A program made the position numbers and the translations under genes. A stretch of 64,000 nt of DNA from Cyanophora paradoxa. Lineage: Eukaryota > Glaucocystophyceae > Cyanophorales > Cyanophoraceae. The stretch lies in assembly GCA_004431415.1 (NCBI GenBank), contig QPMI01000100.1, positions 248,001 to 312,000 on the forward strand, given 5' to 3'. Below the pieces are notes generated by a model that saw only the letters and a program-made list of their open reading frames with translations, ran no database searches and was not told the DNA's origin. The first letter of the stretch is position 1. The number at the start of each line of letters is the position of its first letter. Positions 25,283-35,462 of the stretch are shown piece by piece.

Positions 25283-28200
25283 TTAAAGACCGAATGGAAT
25301 GCTGTGAATGCCGTCGGCTGATATCTTCCGTTTGCTATCGAGTTGGTTTAGAGCGACCCTTCTGCTCTCCAAGTCATATAAGTTGTGGTCTTGCCTTCGC
25401 TTGTTTGTTACTGATACTGTTTTTATGATGCCTTCCAATAGGCATCTCTTAAAATCGTCGAAGTGTACTTCTTTCGAGGAAGTCCCCGACATCTTCACTT
25501 TTTCTTTGGTCTCAGTTCTGAAAGCATAGAGTTTCGATCTCAGACCCACATACTCCACGATCTTTGCGTTTGGGAACTCATTTTTATATTTACCGGGAAC
25601 CATGCGGTTCCTGATACTCACAAGAGGATGGGATTTATCGTAATTGCTCCTATCGAGATGCTCACCTATCTCTTTCATCTCTTCGTTGAGATTATTCGTT
25701 TTCAGGAAAAGACAGAACGAATCGGTATCGTGGAACAGTAGTTTAGCTGTTTCCCACTTCTTTCTTACCACATCGTAGAAGAACTGATAATTATGTAGTT
25801 TCGCGAAATCCAATACGAAAGCGCCAATTGCTACTGGTTTATCTAAGTTTACATGCTTCGAATACATCTCAAAGGCAACTGCGTTTTCATTCAATACATT
25901 GGTTGCTTTGATAAGCGGACTTGCTGCGTATTTCTTACACAGTTTCTCGCTGTTAGCAATCTTGACAGTTGAGCGACCCCTGCAAGACTCCAAGCATTTA
26001 CCATAAATTGCATTGTTCATGAGTTTAAAGAAGTCGCTTTCGAAATGGTTAGTAGATTCATGGCGGAGTAGAGTGTTTAGACCAATGTAAGACTTCATGA
26101 ATGGGGAAGTAGCGAATGAGAGAACTCTATGTATTGTTTTTACAATCACACCCTTCTTAACGATGTAATTAAGAAGAGGTCGGGCAATCACGTATTTATT
26201 CTTGGGCGTAAATGTCGCTGTAAGTTTTGGGTCTTTGCTGATCTTTTCGCCCGTCAGATCTAATAGTTTTCGTTGATAATCACCAAGCATCTCATTGGTG
26301 ATCACTTCTTTATTCACAATCAGTGGGAAATCGTAATGATCTTCAAGGGATGTTGGGTATTCAAGGTCAACTTCAATAAATGCGCTTCGTCCCTCTACCT
26401 CTTTAAGTGCCTCTGTGATGTCTTCCCATCGATAATCTCCGATGGGTAGTGGTTGACTGAGTGCATACCCATAAAGATTATTTGCGTCCAACAATACTAT
26501 ATGATCTTCGGGGGTCTCTACCTTTGCATATCGTGTGGGCATGGTAGCAAATCCACCGCGAATGGCTCTCTCCTCAACAAATTCGTATTTCTCTACATCA
26601 TCAATTAGTCCAATCTTTACCTTCGTGTGTTTTAGCATTGCATCCCAAGATAGACCCGGTGCGCTCACATAATGAGCGGGATCCAATCCGTATTGAGAAA
26701 ACGCCAATTTGCGGAATGCTTCGTATTTCCTCATTAAATCCTCCACATCCACAGATTGGAAATCCATAAAATGGGAAGCATCGATGAACTTCCACATACC
26801 CCATTGAAGCGATAGGTACTGATCGAAATTCTTGCTTAGAATCTCAACACGTAGTTTATCGTCTTGTTGGGCAATCTTGCGGAAAATTCCATGCCCGCAT
26901 TCATCCATTTGATCTACCACAATAGCTATCTTGGTTTGTTTGGAAATTCGCCTATGGAGGTTACAGTTTCGGCATGCCTTTCCGATAAAATCGCCGGATT
27001 GGTGACAATGATCCCGAACCGGGAAGTTTTCGTGGGTGAATCTCTGAGAGCAAATATAGCAGTATTTTGTTATCTTGTACTCCGCCTTCTGATCATCTGT
27101 GAGTGGATGCATCGGAATATTTCGAAACAGCGTCTCAACGATTTCAGGTCTGATGTCTTGTAGAGCAGCAAAGAGAGAACCAAGCGGATCAGCTCCCTCA
27201 AATTGGTATGATCTCACTTCTTCTCCCATTACCACTCTCAATGAAACCGCTTTAATCTCCCTTTTACTCCTCTGAGCATCGATAGCAACCGAATGATCTT
27301 CGACTTTAACATAACAGATCACAGGAAGCCAAACGGTTTTACGTAGATGTTGCAGACCAAATTCAATTATGCTTCCGGGCTTCGGGCATTTTCCTTTGCT
27401 CTCCCTCCAATCAATGCAGCGGTTTGCTTCAACATGTAGGTCTAATTTCTCCTGAGTTCTGAAACGCGACAGGCAGGTTTCACAGTAGTAAATGCGACCA
27501 TCACATGCTTTATCAAATGTAGTTTTCAGAAGACGACTAAAAGACATGATAGTAATATAGTGTCCCCGATCATCTTCGGTGTTTTCGATAAGTAAAAGGT
27601 TAATCTTGGTCTTCCTCCTTGGGTTACTTGATTGATGCAGTGGAAAGAAACACTCTTTGGTGTTATCCGCTCCATATATGTTAATAGATAGGTCAGGGTT
27701 CAGTTCTTCAAATCGATCGATTACCTCAGCATCACATGCAACGGGAAACTGAATACCATCGAAATTGAGTTCATTTAACCATCGGCGGTATTGGCTTGGT
27801 TCATTGCTCTTGTGTTTGTTAATGTCCTTTCGATGCAGGTAAGCCAAAATCGCATACTTGAAGCAATCTTGACCGTCGATATTCTTAACGTTCACCGTTG
27901 CCTTCTTGGATGCGATCCATTCGGGAGTTGCGAAAAAACAACCACCCACAGGTGCGTATGACATAATAACACCTCTTAGAATTTGGATACGTTCCAAGCG
28001 GTAACTATCTACTTGTGTCATCTCCTCTTGCATTTTCTGTAACGCTTTGCGAACTTCTGTGTTAATGTTGCGGGATCTGGTAATTACGAAATAATCGCTG
28101 TAAATGTATTTGGTGATGTAGATTCGTGGATTTCCTACTTTGGTAAACTTACATACGAATGTCAGACGTACTTTAACCGCATTCAGTTGATCCAAGCGGG

Positions 28201-28567
28201 TTTTAATGCGTTGTGGTAGACTTGGTGCGATTCTTTCAAGGAATTCAATAGCATCAACCACTACTTTGTTTCAGGCGCGATAGGTTAGCCATGAATACGC
28301 TTGATTCATTGCTTCACCATCTTTGATGTCCGGTTGAATTGCTCCTAATCTCTGTCCTTCATCCATAAACTCCTCCATTCTTTGCATGCGATTGTAAAGG
28401 TCATTTGTAATATCTCTGAGTTGTGCTAATCGTGGTCGTCTATCTAAGATGGCGGCTTCTCTATCAAATTCCGCTTCGGTGATCTCACCCGTAACAAAGA
28501 GAGTTCCTAACAGTCCAAGTATTTCATTTTTCTTTTCTTTAATGAGTCTGTTGGTTTGGCGGGGCAT
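25283..28567 (-). pseudogene. polB: Polinton-type PolB with one in-frame TGA
   Basis: The gene runs from the ATG at 28,567 (MPRQTNRLIKEKK) to the stop at 25,283, about 1094 codons. One in-frame TGA at 28,273-28,271 falls between LTYRA and NKVVVDAIEF. Element A has RRE where this copy has stop-N-K, so it is a point nonsense change without frameshift. Downstream, all palm motifs are intact: LDANNLYGYAL, KLMNNAIYGK and HDTDSFCLF. The zinc-finger-like CETCLSRF and endonuclease VII-like CYIC...RDHCHQSG...CRNCN are also intact. Decay looks very young, or the base is an error. Readthrough or internal initiation at 28,261 is less likely. Confidence 0.88.
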
Positions 28568-28836
28568 CTTTATTATAAAGGAACATTTTTATTTTGGATT
28601 TTGAACGCGTTCGATAGGGTGGGCGGGTGGGGTCAGGTGGGGCATGTTTTTAGAATTCCTTAGAATTTTGAGCGTCCCCAACTTTTCTTAAAATTTGACC
28701 CCACCACACCCCACCCTCCCACCTTCTCTATTATTTACTATATTCACATACAATTCAATCTACAAAAAAGTTTATAAAAATAAGGAATTACAAGGAGGTT
28801 ATGGTAACGGTGGGGTGTAGGGTGGGGTGTGATTTG
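28568..28836. repeat. Internal word-repeat module of element C
   Basis: Between PolB and primase-helicase, 28,612-28,836 carries GGTGGGGT/ACCCCACC words: GGTGGGGTCAGGTGGGGCAT, then GACCCCACCACACCCCACC, then GGTAACGGTGGGGTGTAGGG. The reverse complement of 38,238-38,475 has the same words in the same order. It is placed exactly as in element A, just 3' of the primase-helicase. No gene. Confidence 0.75.
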
Positions 28837-31479
28837 TTACGATTCAACGTCAGAATCTTCAAACTTCGTCCCAGCTTTCTTGGCGGGAATCTTGGGGTTA
28901 GGTTCTTCCTTAATCGAATCATCATCAATTAGCTTCAACTTACGGAATTCCGCCAGCATTTCGTTCCAGATGAAGTGGTAGTAGGGTTTACCATTTGCGG
29001 TTTTCACAAGAATGTATGAAGTGCCTCGCATCTCCGTATAGAACCGCTTACTGTTGTAATCGTTCTTATATTTATTTTCCGTAATGAAGGTCTTGAATAA
29101 CTCCCATGTAGAAGCAAGACCGCTTAACTTACACTTGATTTCGGTAATCTCCCCAGTATCCATTAACCACTTTGCAAACATCAGAATGATTGGTGCGGAG
29201 ATTTGCTGAACCAGATAATACTTATTGGTCTTGGGTCTTTCTTCCTGCCAGTTGATATTATCACAATCCACCTTTGTGCGCAAGAAGTGGGTGATGTTGC
29301 GGATATTCCGAATATCATTCAACCATTTCAGAAGAGGTGTGAAGTACTCCACATTCTTACAGTATCGCTTACTCACTTCTACTACAACAAATCGACGGTC
29401 ACCCGCTTCGATCTTCACAGGGACGCTATTGTTACTTGTGAACACAATGCGCGCGAAATTCTTTTTGTCGTATGAATCTATTCCCTTGTGTTCAATAGTA
29501 ATTTTTTTAGTAGTGACAAGGTCTTTGAGAATATCGCTATTTTCGAATGTGTCTTTACCCGATGCCTCATTAACAACTATTAAGATCTTGTCTTCGCGAT
29601 TGTGAGCAAAGCGACCAAACAGGTCATCTTTCGGTTTGCCGGTCGAATATGAAAGAGCATCACCCAGAATGCTTTTCTCAAACAGATCAAACAACACGTT
29701 TTTACCAGTGCCTTGTTCACCAATTAGGATAATTGACACTCCGTTAAGTTCACCAGGTTTTTGCATCATGTGAGCAAACCATTTAAGAAGGTATTGGTAT
29801 GTGTTATCGTCTTCTCCCGACATCAGGTGAAGATGTGTGAGAAACTGCTTAATCATATCTTCGGTCACATCTTCCGGTAGTGATTCCTTGATTTCATCTA
29901 CCTCATGATCAATCTTAAAGCCAGGATACAGATTAAACACAGATTTGCATTTGGCGCTCAGTTTCGCCGGAGGCGGGAGGAAATCCACGTACATGGAACG
30001 TGTCGCCTGTGGGTCTTTGATCCATTCCGGAAATGAGGGAATCCATTTCTCAACTTCCTTCTCGGTTCCCTTGTTCAGAACGATTTTATGCATCAGGTGT
30101 GGATAGTGTTTGGAGCCGAGTTTTTGGCTATCTTTCGGGATCCACGCAAGCTGTTGTTCATCCCAATGCATCACAATACCCAGCATTTCAATGTGGTGCA
30201 TTCTCGCATTGAAATACAGACGATGCGTAGCGTAATCCTCAACGATTGGTGGGATCTTTGCGGTCTTATAATCGATGTCGTCGGAATCTTCGGGCAAGAA
30301 TGCATACTTGGTAGGGAACAACTCATTATAAAGTTCGATATCGTCCTTCTTCAACCAATAGACCAGCGAACCGTACGTTAGCCGTTTACCTTCCACCATC
30401 TTCTTGCCTTTGCAAAGACTCATGAACTTGTCATTGCATTCGTCATAATCAAACTTTTCACTTTTTTGTGAGAAGTCATGGAATATCTCAAATTGTTGCT
30501 TGCGTGGTATCTTGTTGTCTTCGCAAGCATTGATGATTGCAATACCTGTATCAATCCATGATTTGTAGGTATCCGCGCGTTCAGCATTCAAACCCATCAC
30601 AACTCCGTACAGAAGATCAAACGAAACTTCGCCACCTTTCTCTTCCTCTTCCACCTCTTCTTTCTTGGCTTCTTTTTTAGTGGTTTTCTTGGTTTCCTTC
30701 TTCGGTTCCGCTTCCTTCTTCGGTTCCGCTTCCATCTTAGTCTTTGCCTTCTTCTCTGTTTTGTTCACTGAGAAGACGTGAAAGTTTGTCTCGTCCACCA
30801 GCATTGTGGGGCAATCGGTAAATTGTACGAAAAACTCACTATCGTGCATATCCTTGCAATCGACAAACTTAGTGAATAGAACGTTCTTATCAATGTCATG
30901 CGCCCTCTTGTTTTGGGAATCAATCTTCTCACCCTTGCAACAACCCAAGCAGATTATGTTTTGAGTTGTACCATAAACACCGCTGTCGAATTCTACATTT
31001 TTGACAAGACCCATTTCATTGAAGAGTTTCGGGATATCTTCATGGCGACAGCAGAGATCAGTGAAAACGAAATGAGCGGATATCTTGAATTGATCGACAT
31101 CTTCTTTGATAAGATGAATGCGGCGATGACGAACAGATACAGCAATAGTGGCGCCGGTCAGATCATGTAATTTCTCACGCATTGCTCTAATGGTTTCTTC
31201 CGCTTCCTTGTAGTTGTCTTCAAGGTTGGGCTTCAAATCTACAAACCGATCAAGATCAAGATAAACCCGAGTTACTTGATCAGGTTGGATGCATTCAGCC
31301 CATGTTGGATACAGTCCCTTCTTCAAACTCTTATTGATGCGATCAAGAATAACATCATCATCCAGTTCCATCAGATTATCAGCATTTCGGGTTCCAGTGA
31401 GTGTTTTGAGAAACATACCAGATGTTACCTTTCCAGGGGTAAACTTGCGCAGATTGCCGAGCTTGTCCGATGGGGTCAT
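28837..31479 (-). CDS. Primase-helicase (AEP + D5/SF3)
   Basis: I chose the ATG at 31,479 (MTPSDKLGNLRKF), giving 880 aa. Homology to the gene at 2019 begins there and a promoter motif lies about 30 nt upstream; the longer frame from 31,545 includes the motif itself. Primase motifs are VYLDLDRF, ISAHF and DSGVYGTTQN. A Lys/Glu-rich linker with KKEAEPKKE-type repeats lies at about residues 250-290. The SF3 helicase has GEQGTGKN, ILIVVNEAS and FTSNNSVPVKIEAGDRRF. Intact, unlike the PolB and capsid genes of this element. Confidence 0.93.
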   Translation of the reverse strand: MTPSDKLGNLRKFTPGKVTSGMFLKTLTGTRNADNLMELDDDVILDRINKSLKKGLYPTWAECIQPDQVTRVYLDLDRFVDLKPNLEDNYKEAEETIRAMREKLHDLTGATIAVSVRHRRIHLIKEDVDQFKISAHFVFTDLCCRHEDIPKLFNEMGLVKNVEFDSGVYGTTQNIICLGCCKGEKIDSQNKRAHDIDKNVLFTKFVDCKDMHDSEFFVQFTDCPTMLVDETNFHVFSVNKTEKKAKTKMEAEPKKEAEPKKETKKTTKKEAKKEEVEEEEKGGEVSFDLLYGVVMGLNAERADTYKSWIDTGIAIINACEDNKIPRKQQFEIFHDFSQKSEKFDYDECNDKFMSLCKGKKMVEGKRLTYGSLVYWLKKDDIELYNELFPTKYAFLPEDSDDIDYKTAKIPPIVEDYATHRLYFNARMHHIEMLGIVMHWDEQQLAWIPKDSQKLGSKHYPHLMHKIVLNKGTEKEVEKWIPSFPEWIKDPQATRSMYVDFLPPPAKLSAKCKSVFNLYPGFKIDHEVDEIKESLPEDVTEDMIKQFLTHLHLMSGEDDNTYQYLLKWFAHMMQKPGELNGVSIILIGEQGTGKNVLFDLFEKSILGDALSYSTGKPKDDLFGRFAHNREDKILIVVNEASGKDTFENSDILKDLVTTKKITIEHKGIDSYDKKNFARIVFTSNNSVPVKIEAGDRRFVVVEVSKRYCKNVEYFTPLLKWLNDIRNIRNITHFLRTKVDCDNINWQEERPKTNKYYLVQQISAPIILMFAKWLMDTGEITEIKCKLSGLASTWELFKTFITENKYKNDYNSKRFYTEMRGTSYILVKTANGKPYYHFIWNEMLAEFRKLKLIDDDSIKEEPNPKIPAKKAGTKFEDSDVES

Positions 31480-31507
31480 TTTCAACTTCCTCTTTCTACA
31501 ATAGGTT

Positions 31508-31526
31508 GAGAAAATATTTTTCTTCC
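31508..31526 (-). promoter_or_regulatory. Early-type promoter motif
   Basis: On the minus strand: GGAAGAAAAATATTTTCTC, about 30 nt before the primase-helicase ATG at 31,479. Variant of the shared motif. Confidence 0.5.
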
Positions 31527-31691
31527 TTGTCATTTTTTGGCGCATTGTCTTTAAATACTTTTTCCTCCGTATCGGGAATTAAATCGATTAAATCGGGGCA
31601 ATCGAGAAATGGTAACGGAATTACCGAATATAATCGGTAAGCCGCTCGAAAAATAAGAAATGATGTCCAGCGGCAATTGGGGGTTTTCTAT

Positions 31692-31955
31692 TCAATACTT
31701 GCGCGGTCTTCCACGCTTTCCCATATTGGTTCCCTCCTCCGCTTTACGACGGTAATACGCTTCTAATACCTTCTTCTTTTTCAGTTCGCGATATTCGGCA
31801 TCCTCATTATATCTATTGCGTTGAGCAATGATCTTACGGATTCTATAACTGATACCGTCAGCGCTTGTTTTAGTTTTCTCAGTTGGAGAGTCCATGGATT
31901 CGTCACTATCAAATTCAAGTTCAACAACGCTAACATCATCGGCAAACGCAGCCAT
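31692..31955 (-). CDS. Small basic AT-hook-like protein
   Basis: The ATG at 31,955 (MAAFADDVSVVELEFDSDE) gives 87 aa. The longer frame starts with TTG and runs through the promoter motif. An acidic N-terminus is followed by a basic region, RNRYNEDAEYRELKKKKVLEAYYRRKA, and a C-terminal GKRGRPRKY AT-hook. It is homologous to the gene at 1075-1320, which has RYREDPAYREYKK and YYRRKA. Probably a DNA-binding protein. No equivalent of the second AT-hook gene of A (1474) was found in C. Confidence 0.72.
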   Translation of the reverse strand: MAAFADDVSVVELEFDSDESMDSPTEKTKTSADGISYRIRKIIAQRNRYNEDAEYRELKKKKVLEAYYRRKAEEGTNMGKRGRPRKY

Positions 31956-31969
31956 CCTTATTTTAAGCA

Positions 31970-31986
31970 GAGAAAATATTTTATCA
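31970..31986 (-). promoter_or_regulatory. Early-type promoter motif
   Basis: On the minus strand: GATAAAATATTTTCTC, about 15 nt before the ATG at 31,955. Confidence 0.5.
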
Positions 31987-32158
31987 GTGTGTAATATCGC
32001 AGTACCTTTAAATCCTTTTTGGGTTGTCAATTTTTGGCGACCAAAGCCAGTTGGTGTCTACGTTCTTCAATTGCAGATTTAACGGCGTAAATCTTTCGTT
32101 TCGATAGTATGATGGTGTAGATCTCTTCACGTGACATTTGAAACCATAACCAAAGATT

Positions 32159-32377
32159 TTATTTATGATCGTTTTGCGAAAACGATCGGCGGCGGACAGT
32201 CTCTGTTTCCGTAACGGTGATTGTCTCAGTTGTTATCGAATCTTGCGAATGCCTTCGCCCTCCATTGCTTCCACCATCTGAGAAATCCATTTCGAATTTT
32301 GTATCGCAGCAGTCATTGTGACAATCAGTTACGCAATGCATCTCAAACATCTCAATGATCTTTTTCAGAAAGTCCAT
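32159..32377 (-). CDS. Small Cys-motif protein, element C version
   Basis: The ATG at 32,377 (MDFLKKIIEMFEMHCVTDC) gives 72 aa and aligns with the genes at 819 and 15,769. It keeps the C-H-N-D-C-C motif, then an acidic KFEMDFSDGGSNGG segment and a Thr/Ser-rich tail ending SQNDHK. It is the shortest of the three. The gap 31,987-32,158 between this gene and the AT-hook gene holds no supported ORF. Confidence 0.75.
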   Translation of the reverse strand: MDFLKKIIEMFEMHCVTDCHNDCCDTKFEMDFSDGGSNGGRRHSQDSITTETITVTETETVRRRSFSQNDHK

Positions 32378-32403
32378 CGATTCCCTCTTTAAAAGATATA
32401 TAT

Positions 32404-33135
32404 TTATAACCAAACTCTCCGCTTGTATGCTGTGGGAGCTACACCTTTATCAACTTCCGCTTTCGTAGCACCGGGTTCAACGGTACCCTTTTGGGTCTTG
32501 GTCTTCAACTCATCTACCGCTTGTTCATCTATTTGCGTCTCTTTCTTACCAATAAATTGCTTATCGGGAAGACCGGTGATACCCATACGGAATACTTCTT
32601 TGCGCAGCATTTCCTCAATTTTCGATCTCTCCTTTTTCTCAGTTACATACTGTTCCAGAGCGCTTGATTTCGCTTCGAGATCCTTTAATTTAGCGGTCAT
32701 TTCATCCCATTGAGCTTTCGGGATTCGGTGGATGTTTTGAGTTGGCGCAACCTTGTAAGTGACTTCACCAGCCATCGACTGTATAACCTTGTCAGATTCT
32801 TTCGAAACACCTTCACCCTTGCGAGCAAGGGAAAGATCTTTTTGACCAAGTTCACGATCATCGGCAGCATCGATAATTCGGCGAGCGCCTTCACCGACCG
32901 CCTTCATCTTTGAGACTTCCGGCGAAATGTTCAATTGCTCACTTTGGGAGGTTTGCGGCGCTTTGTCACCGGGCGCTTCTTCATAAGCAGCGTTTAAGGG
33001 GTCTTCTTCCTGTTGTGACGGTTTCACTTCGCTCATTCCGTTGAATTTCATGGGTGTGGTGTTGAGAGATCCATGACTTTCACCGCCGGAATACGATATA
33101 GCACCAGCGGGAACACCTCTACGTTTCGGCGGCAT
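32404..33135 (-). CDS. Conserved MPPKRK-family protein
   Basis: A 243-aa protein very similar to the one at 62-796 along its whole length, including KFNGM-EVKPSQQ, the coiled-coil segment and the KRRVWL terminus. The coding DNA is nevertheless much richer in CpG than in A. It sits between the ATPase and the small Cys gene, as in B. Function unknown. Its high conservation suggests tight structural constraint. A TAAAATTATCTCT motif (33,166-33,154) precedes the ATG. Confidence 0.87.
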   Translation of the reverse strand: MPPKRRGVPAGAISYSGGESHGSLNTTPMKFNGMSEVKPSQQEEDPLNAAYEEAPGDKAPQTSQSEQLNISPEVSKMKAVGEGARRIIDAADDRELGQKDLSLARKGEGVSKESDKVIQSMAGEVTYKVAPTQNIHRIPKAQWDEMTAKLKDLEAKSSALEQYVTEKKERSKIEEMLRKEVFRMGITGLPDKQFIGKKETQIDEQAVDELKTKTQKGTVEPGATKAEVDKGVAPTAYKRRVWL

Positions 33136-33163
33136 TGTATATTTATAACATACAGAGATAATT

Positions 33164-33946
33164 TTACAATCCCCTCTTATATCGCATCAACTTATTAGTG
33201 TGAACAGCGCTTTTAATCTCTTTCGGCGCTTCCTCCTTCTCAGGCGGTTTTAGTTCATCTTCTTTCTTTTTGGGCTTTCTGTGAAACCGAGAAAACCCAA
33301 ACTCTTTAACGAGTTCCGCTTTATCAACATAGTATTCCACCGAATAATTAGCAGAACTCCAAATGAGAAACTGATAGGAATGTACATACTCTTCAAACAT
33401 CTTATAAAAAGCGTCTTTATCCCGCATGATATTGTATTCTTCTTCGATGGCTTCAAGTTCTTTCCTGTTAGCGGCACTAAGAAACATTGCGTAATCAGAA
33501 TTGACGCGAATGGTTGAAGAAACCTTACGGAGTTTCTGTGTGATGCAAATTATCGAGATCGCGCTGTGACGCCCCCTCGAATACAGAGATCCAATAATTT
33601 TATCACGGGTTAGGTCGACAATCTCATTATCTATAAGATCATCGAGAACTACACACAATTGGTTAACAGGTTCTCCTTTCTCAATTTTCTCTTGTCTTTC
33701 ATCGAGAAGTTTAGCGATGTAGGGCGCATCCCATTTACCGAGTTGCAAGGTTGCTACTTTATCCCAGAAATGATTGAATGAGGTTCCACTTACAACGAGA
33801 ACCACATCGATCTTTTTTGCATCATGGAGTTGCTTCAACCAATACTTTACCGCTTCGCTTTTACCTGTCGCAGATTTTCCGATTGCTAAGACACAAAATG
33901 GTGGGTTTATCATCTCACCGGCATTAAATTCGGGAACGTCAGACAT
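33164..33946 (-). CDS. FtsK/HerA-type packaging ATPase (A32-like)
   Basis: The ATG at 33,946 (MSDVPEFNAGEMINPP) gives 260 aa; the 128 residues upstream in the open frame are unlike the element B enzyme. Walker A is IGKSATGKS (about 22-30) and Walker B LCVVLDDLID (about 95-104). YSRGRHSAISIICITQK aligns with the QGRHTFCSVALISQK segment of B. It powers DNA entry into capsids. It sits between the major capsid gene and the MPPKRK-family gene, the arrangement expected in this virus group. Confidence 0.92.
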   Translation of the reverse strand: MSDVPEFNAGEMINPPFCVLAIGKSATGKSEAVKYWLKQLHDAKKIDVVLVVSGTSFNHFWDKVATLQLGKWDAPYIAKLLDERQEKIEKGEPVNQLCVVLDDLIDNEIVDLTRDKIIGSLYSRGRHSAISIICITQKLRKVSSTIRVNSDYAMFLSAANRKELEAIEEEYNIMRDKDAFYKMFEEYVHSYQFLIWSSANYSVEYYVDKAELVKEFGFSRFHRKPKKKEDELKPPEKEEAPKEIKSAVHTNKLMRYKRGL

Positions 33947-34007
33947 GGCGTAGTAGATCTTTCTTAATAAAGATAGATAAAAATAACGAAATCTTACTGA
34001 TAATGGT

Positions 34008-35408
34008 TTAGAGATTAATGCGGCGAATTCCGTCCTTATCGACAATAATGAACGAATGCATGAGAGCGCGAACGTTAACAGTAATTGTACGATCAGCAGG
34101 AAGATACAGAGTGAGGAACGATGACGACGAGTTCGTAAGGTCAACATATCCAGATTGGGCAATGTTGCGAATCGCCTTCTCACCATCAACACAGAATGGA
34201 AGACCGGTGAGAACGTAGCGGTTTGCTTCCTTGTCCATATTCGAGCATTTGAAGGCATCGGCGATGAGTTCGGCACCTTTGAGTAGGGGGATTGGCTCCG
34301 TTGAATAAAGACGCTGTCCGTTGATCTCACAAGTCATTGTGATATCCTTTGCATTCGCAAGCGTTTTAAGGACGCTGTGAGAACCATTGGAAGTATCGAC
34401 ACCATCAGCATCGCGAACAGAGACAAGAAGAGCATAAACCAGACCGGAGATTTGGCTAAGATTGATTCGGTTGGGTTGAGTGTTACCTTTCGCAGCAACA
34501 CCAATTGCATCGACAAAACCGATGTCGAGAGCGGGAATAGCCATCCCCGTGGTCTTAACCTTCTCAATAACAGTAGCAAACAGTTCATCGGAAACATTGA
34601 TAGCATGCATGTAGAGACGAGGAGACTTAATGGAGATGTAATGGGTCATTGGTGGAACTGTTCCAGCAACTTCAAACCCAGTAATACCGCCAGTGGTGAT
34701 GTTTTGACCGACATGGGAAAGTATAATGGCTGTTGCAGTTCCAAGTCCGTCATCTGTTGTCTTATCGGAACCAGCCTCAGAAGCAACAGGGAGAGCGCGA
34801 CCTCCATAAGACGTTTCAAGGTAACCCTTGTTAGTTTCCTTAAACCATACAGTGATAACGGCTTCGCCCGAGAGAGCGCCAAGTGGTAGGTAGTGGTTCA
34901 ACCACGGCACCGGAATTTCAACGAAGAAAGCGCCACCTTTGCGGTTGGTTCCGTGAGCGGGAATACCATGGAGCATTCCCATTGAACGCTTCTTTTTCGC
35001 CAGCTGATCCTCAGAATAGTAGACCAGCGGGAAAATCGCCAGGAAATCAGACGGCACGTGGTAGGTTTACGAGCCATACGAGAATTCAAGACGCTCTACA
35101 AGCGCACCGACGGGACGGGTGTAACCGTTTCGCACCAGGTCAGTATCACCTTCAAAAGCGGTTAGTTCGGGAAGATCGAAAGCGAGTTCAATTTTACCGA
35201 CAAAGTTGTAGCGGGGAAGTTTGAAAGAAACACGTTGACCAACATTGTTATCGTAGGTTGTTGATGGACTAACAGTTACCAGAACGGGTTTAGTCTTCGA
35301 TTCAAGACCAAGCATAAGCGAGTTATCGAGGAAGAACGCTTTGGCTTCCTCCGGCGTTGTTAGCGCCTCTTTGAGCGATAGACGTTGGAGGGTCGATGTA
35401 ACATCCAT
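34008..35408 (-). pseudogene. mcp: Major capsid protein (double jelly-roll), one in-frame TAA
   Basis: The frame from the ATG at 35,408 (MDVTSTLQRLSLKEAL) runs 466 codons to 34,008, broken by one TAA at 35,069-35,067 after VERLEFSYGS. The frame continues without shift into HVPSDFLAIFPLVYYSEDQL. Size and placement (between minor capsid and ATPase genes), the N-terminal VSFKLPRYNFVGKIELAFDL strand pattern and the C-terminal TVNVRALMHSFIIVDK fit polinton/PLV major capsid proteins. The family assignment rests on context plus general pattern, not on a search. A point nonsense change or a base error are both possible. Confidence 0.8.
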
Positions 35409-35462
35409 TCTGTTTTGCTTTTACTATACAAAAATATAAAAATTCTGTCAATGATCCTTAAT

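Noticed and set aside
32414-32430. 32,377 upstream extension (MVINIYLLKRES) of the Cys protein
   Set aside because: It overlaps the MPPKRK gene end and homology with A and B starts at the internal ATG.
25283-35408. Alternative genetic code explaining the TGA and TAA inside C genes
   Set aside because: TGA and TAA both end other element genes, and only one stop occurs in each affected gene; point mutation or error is simpler.
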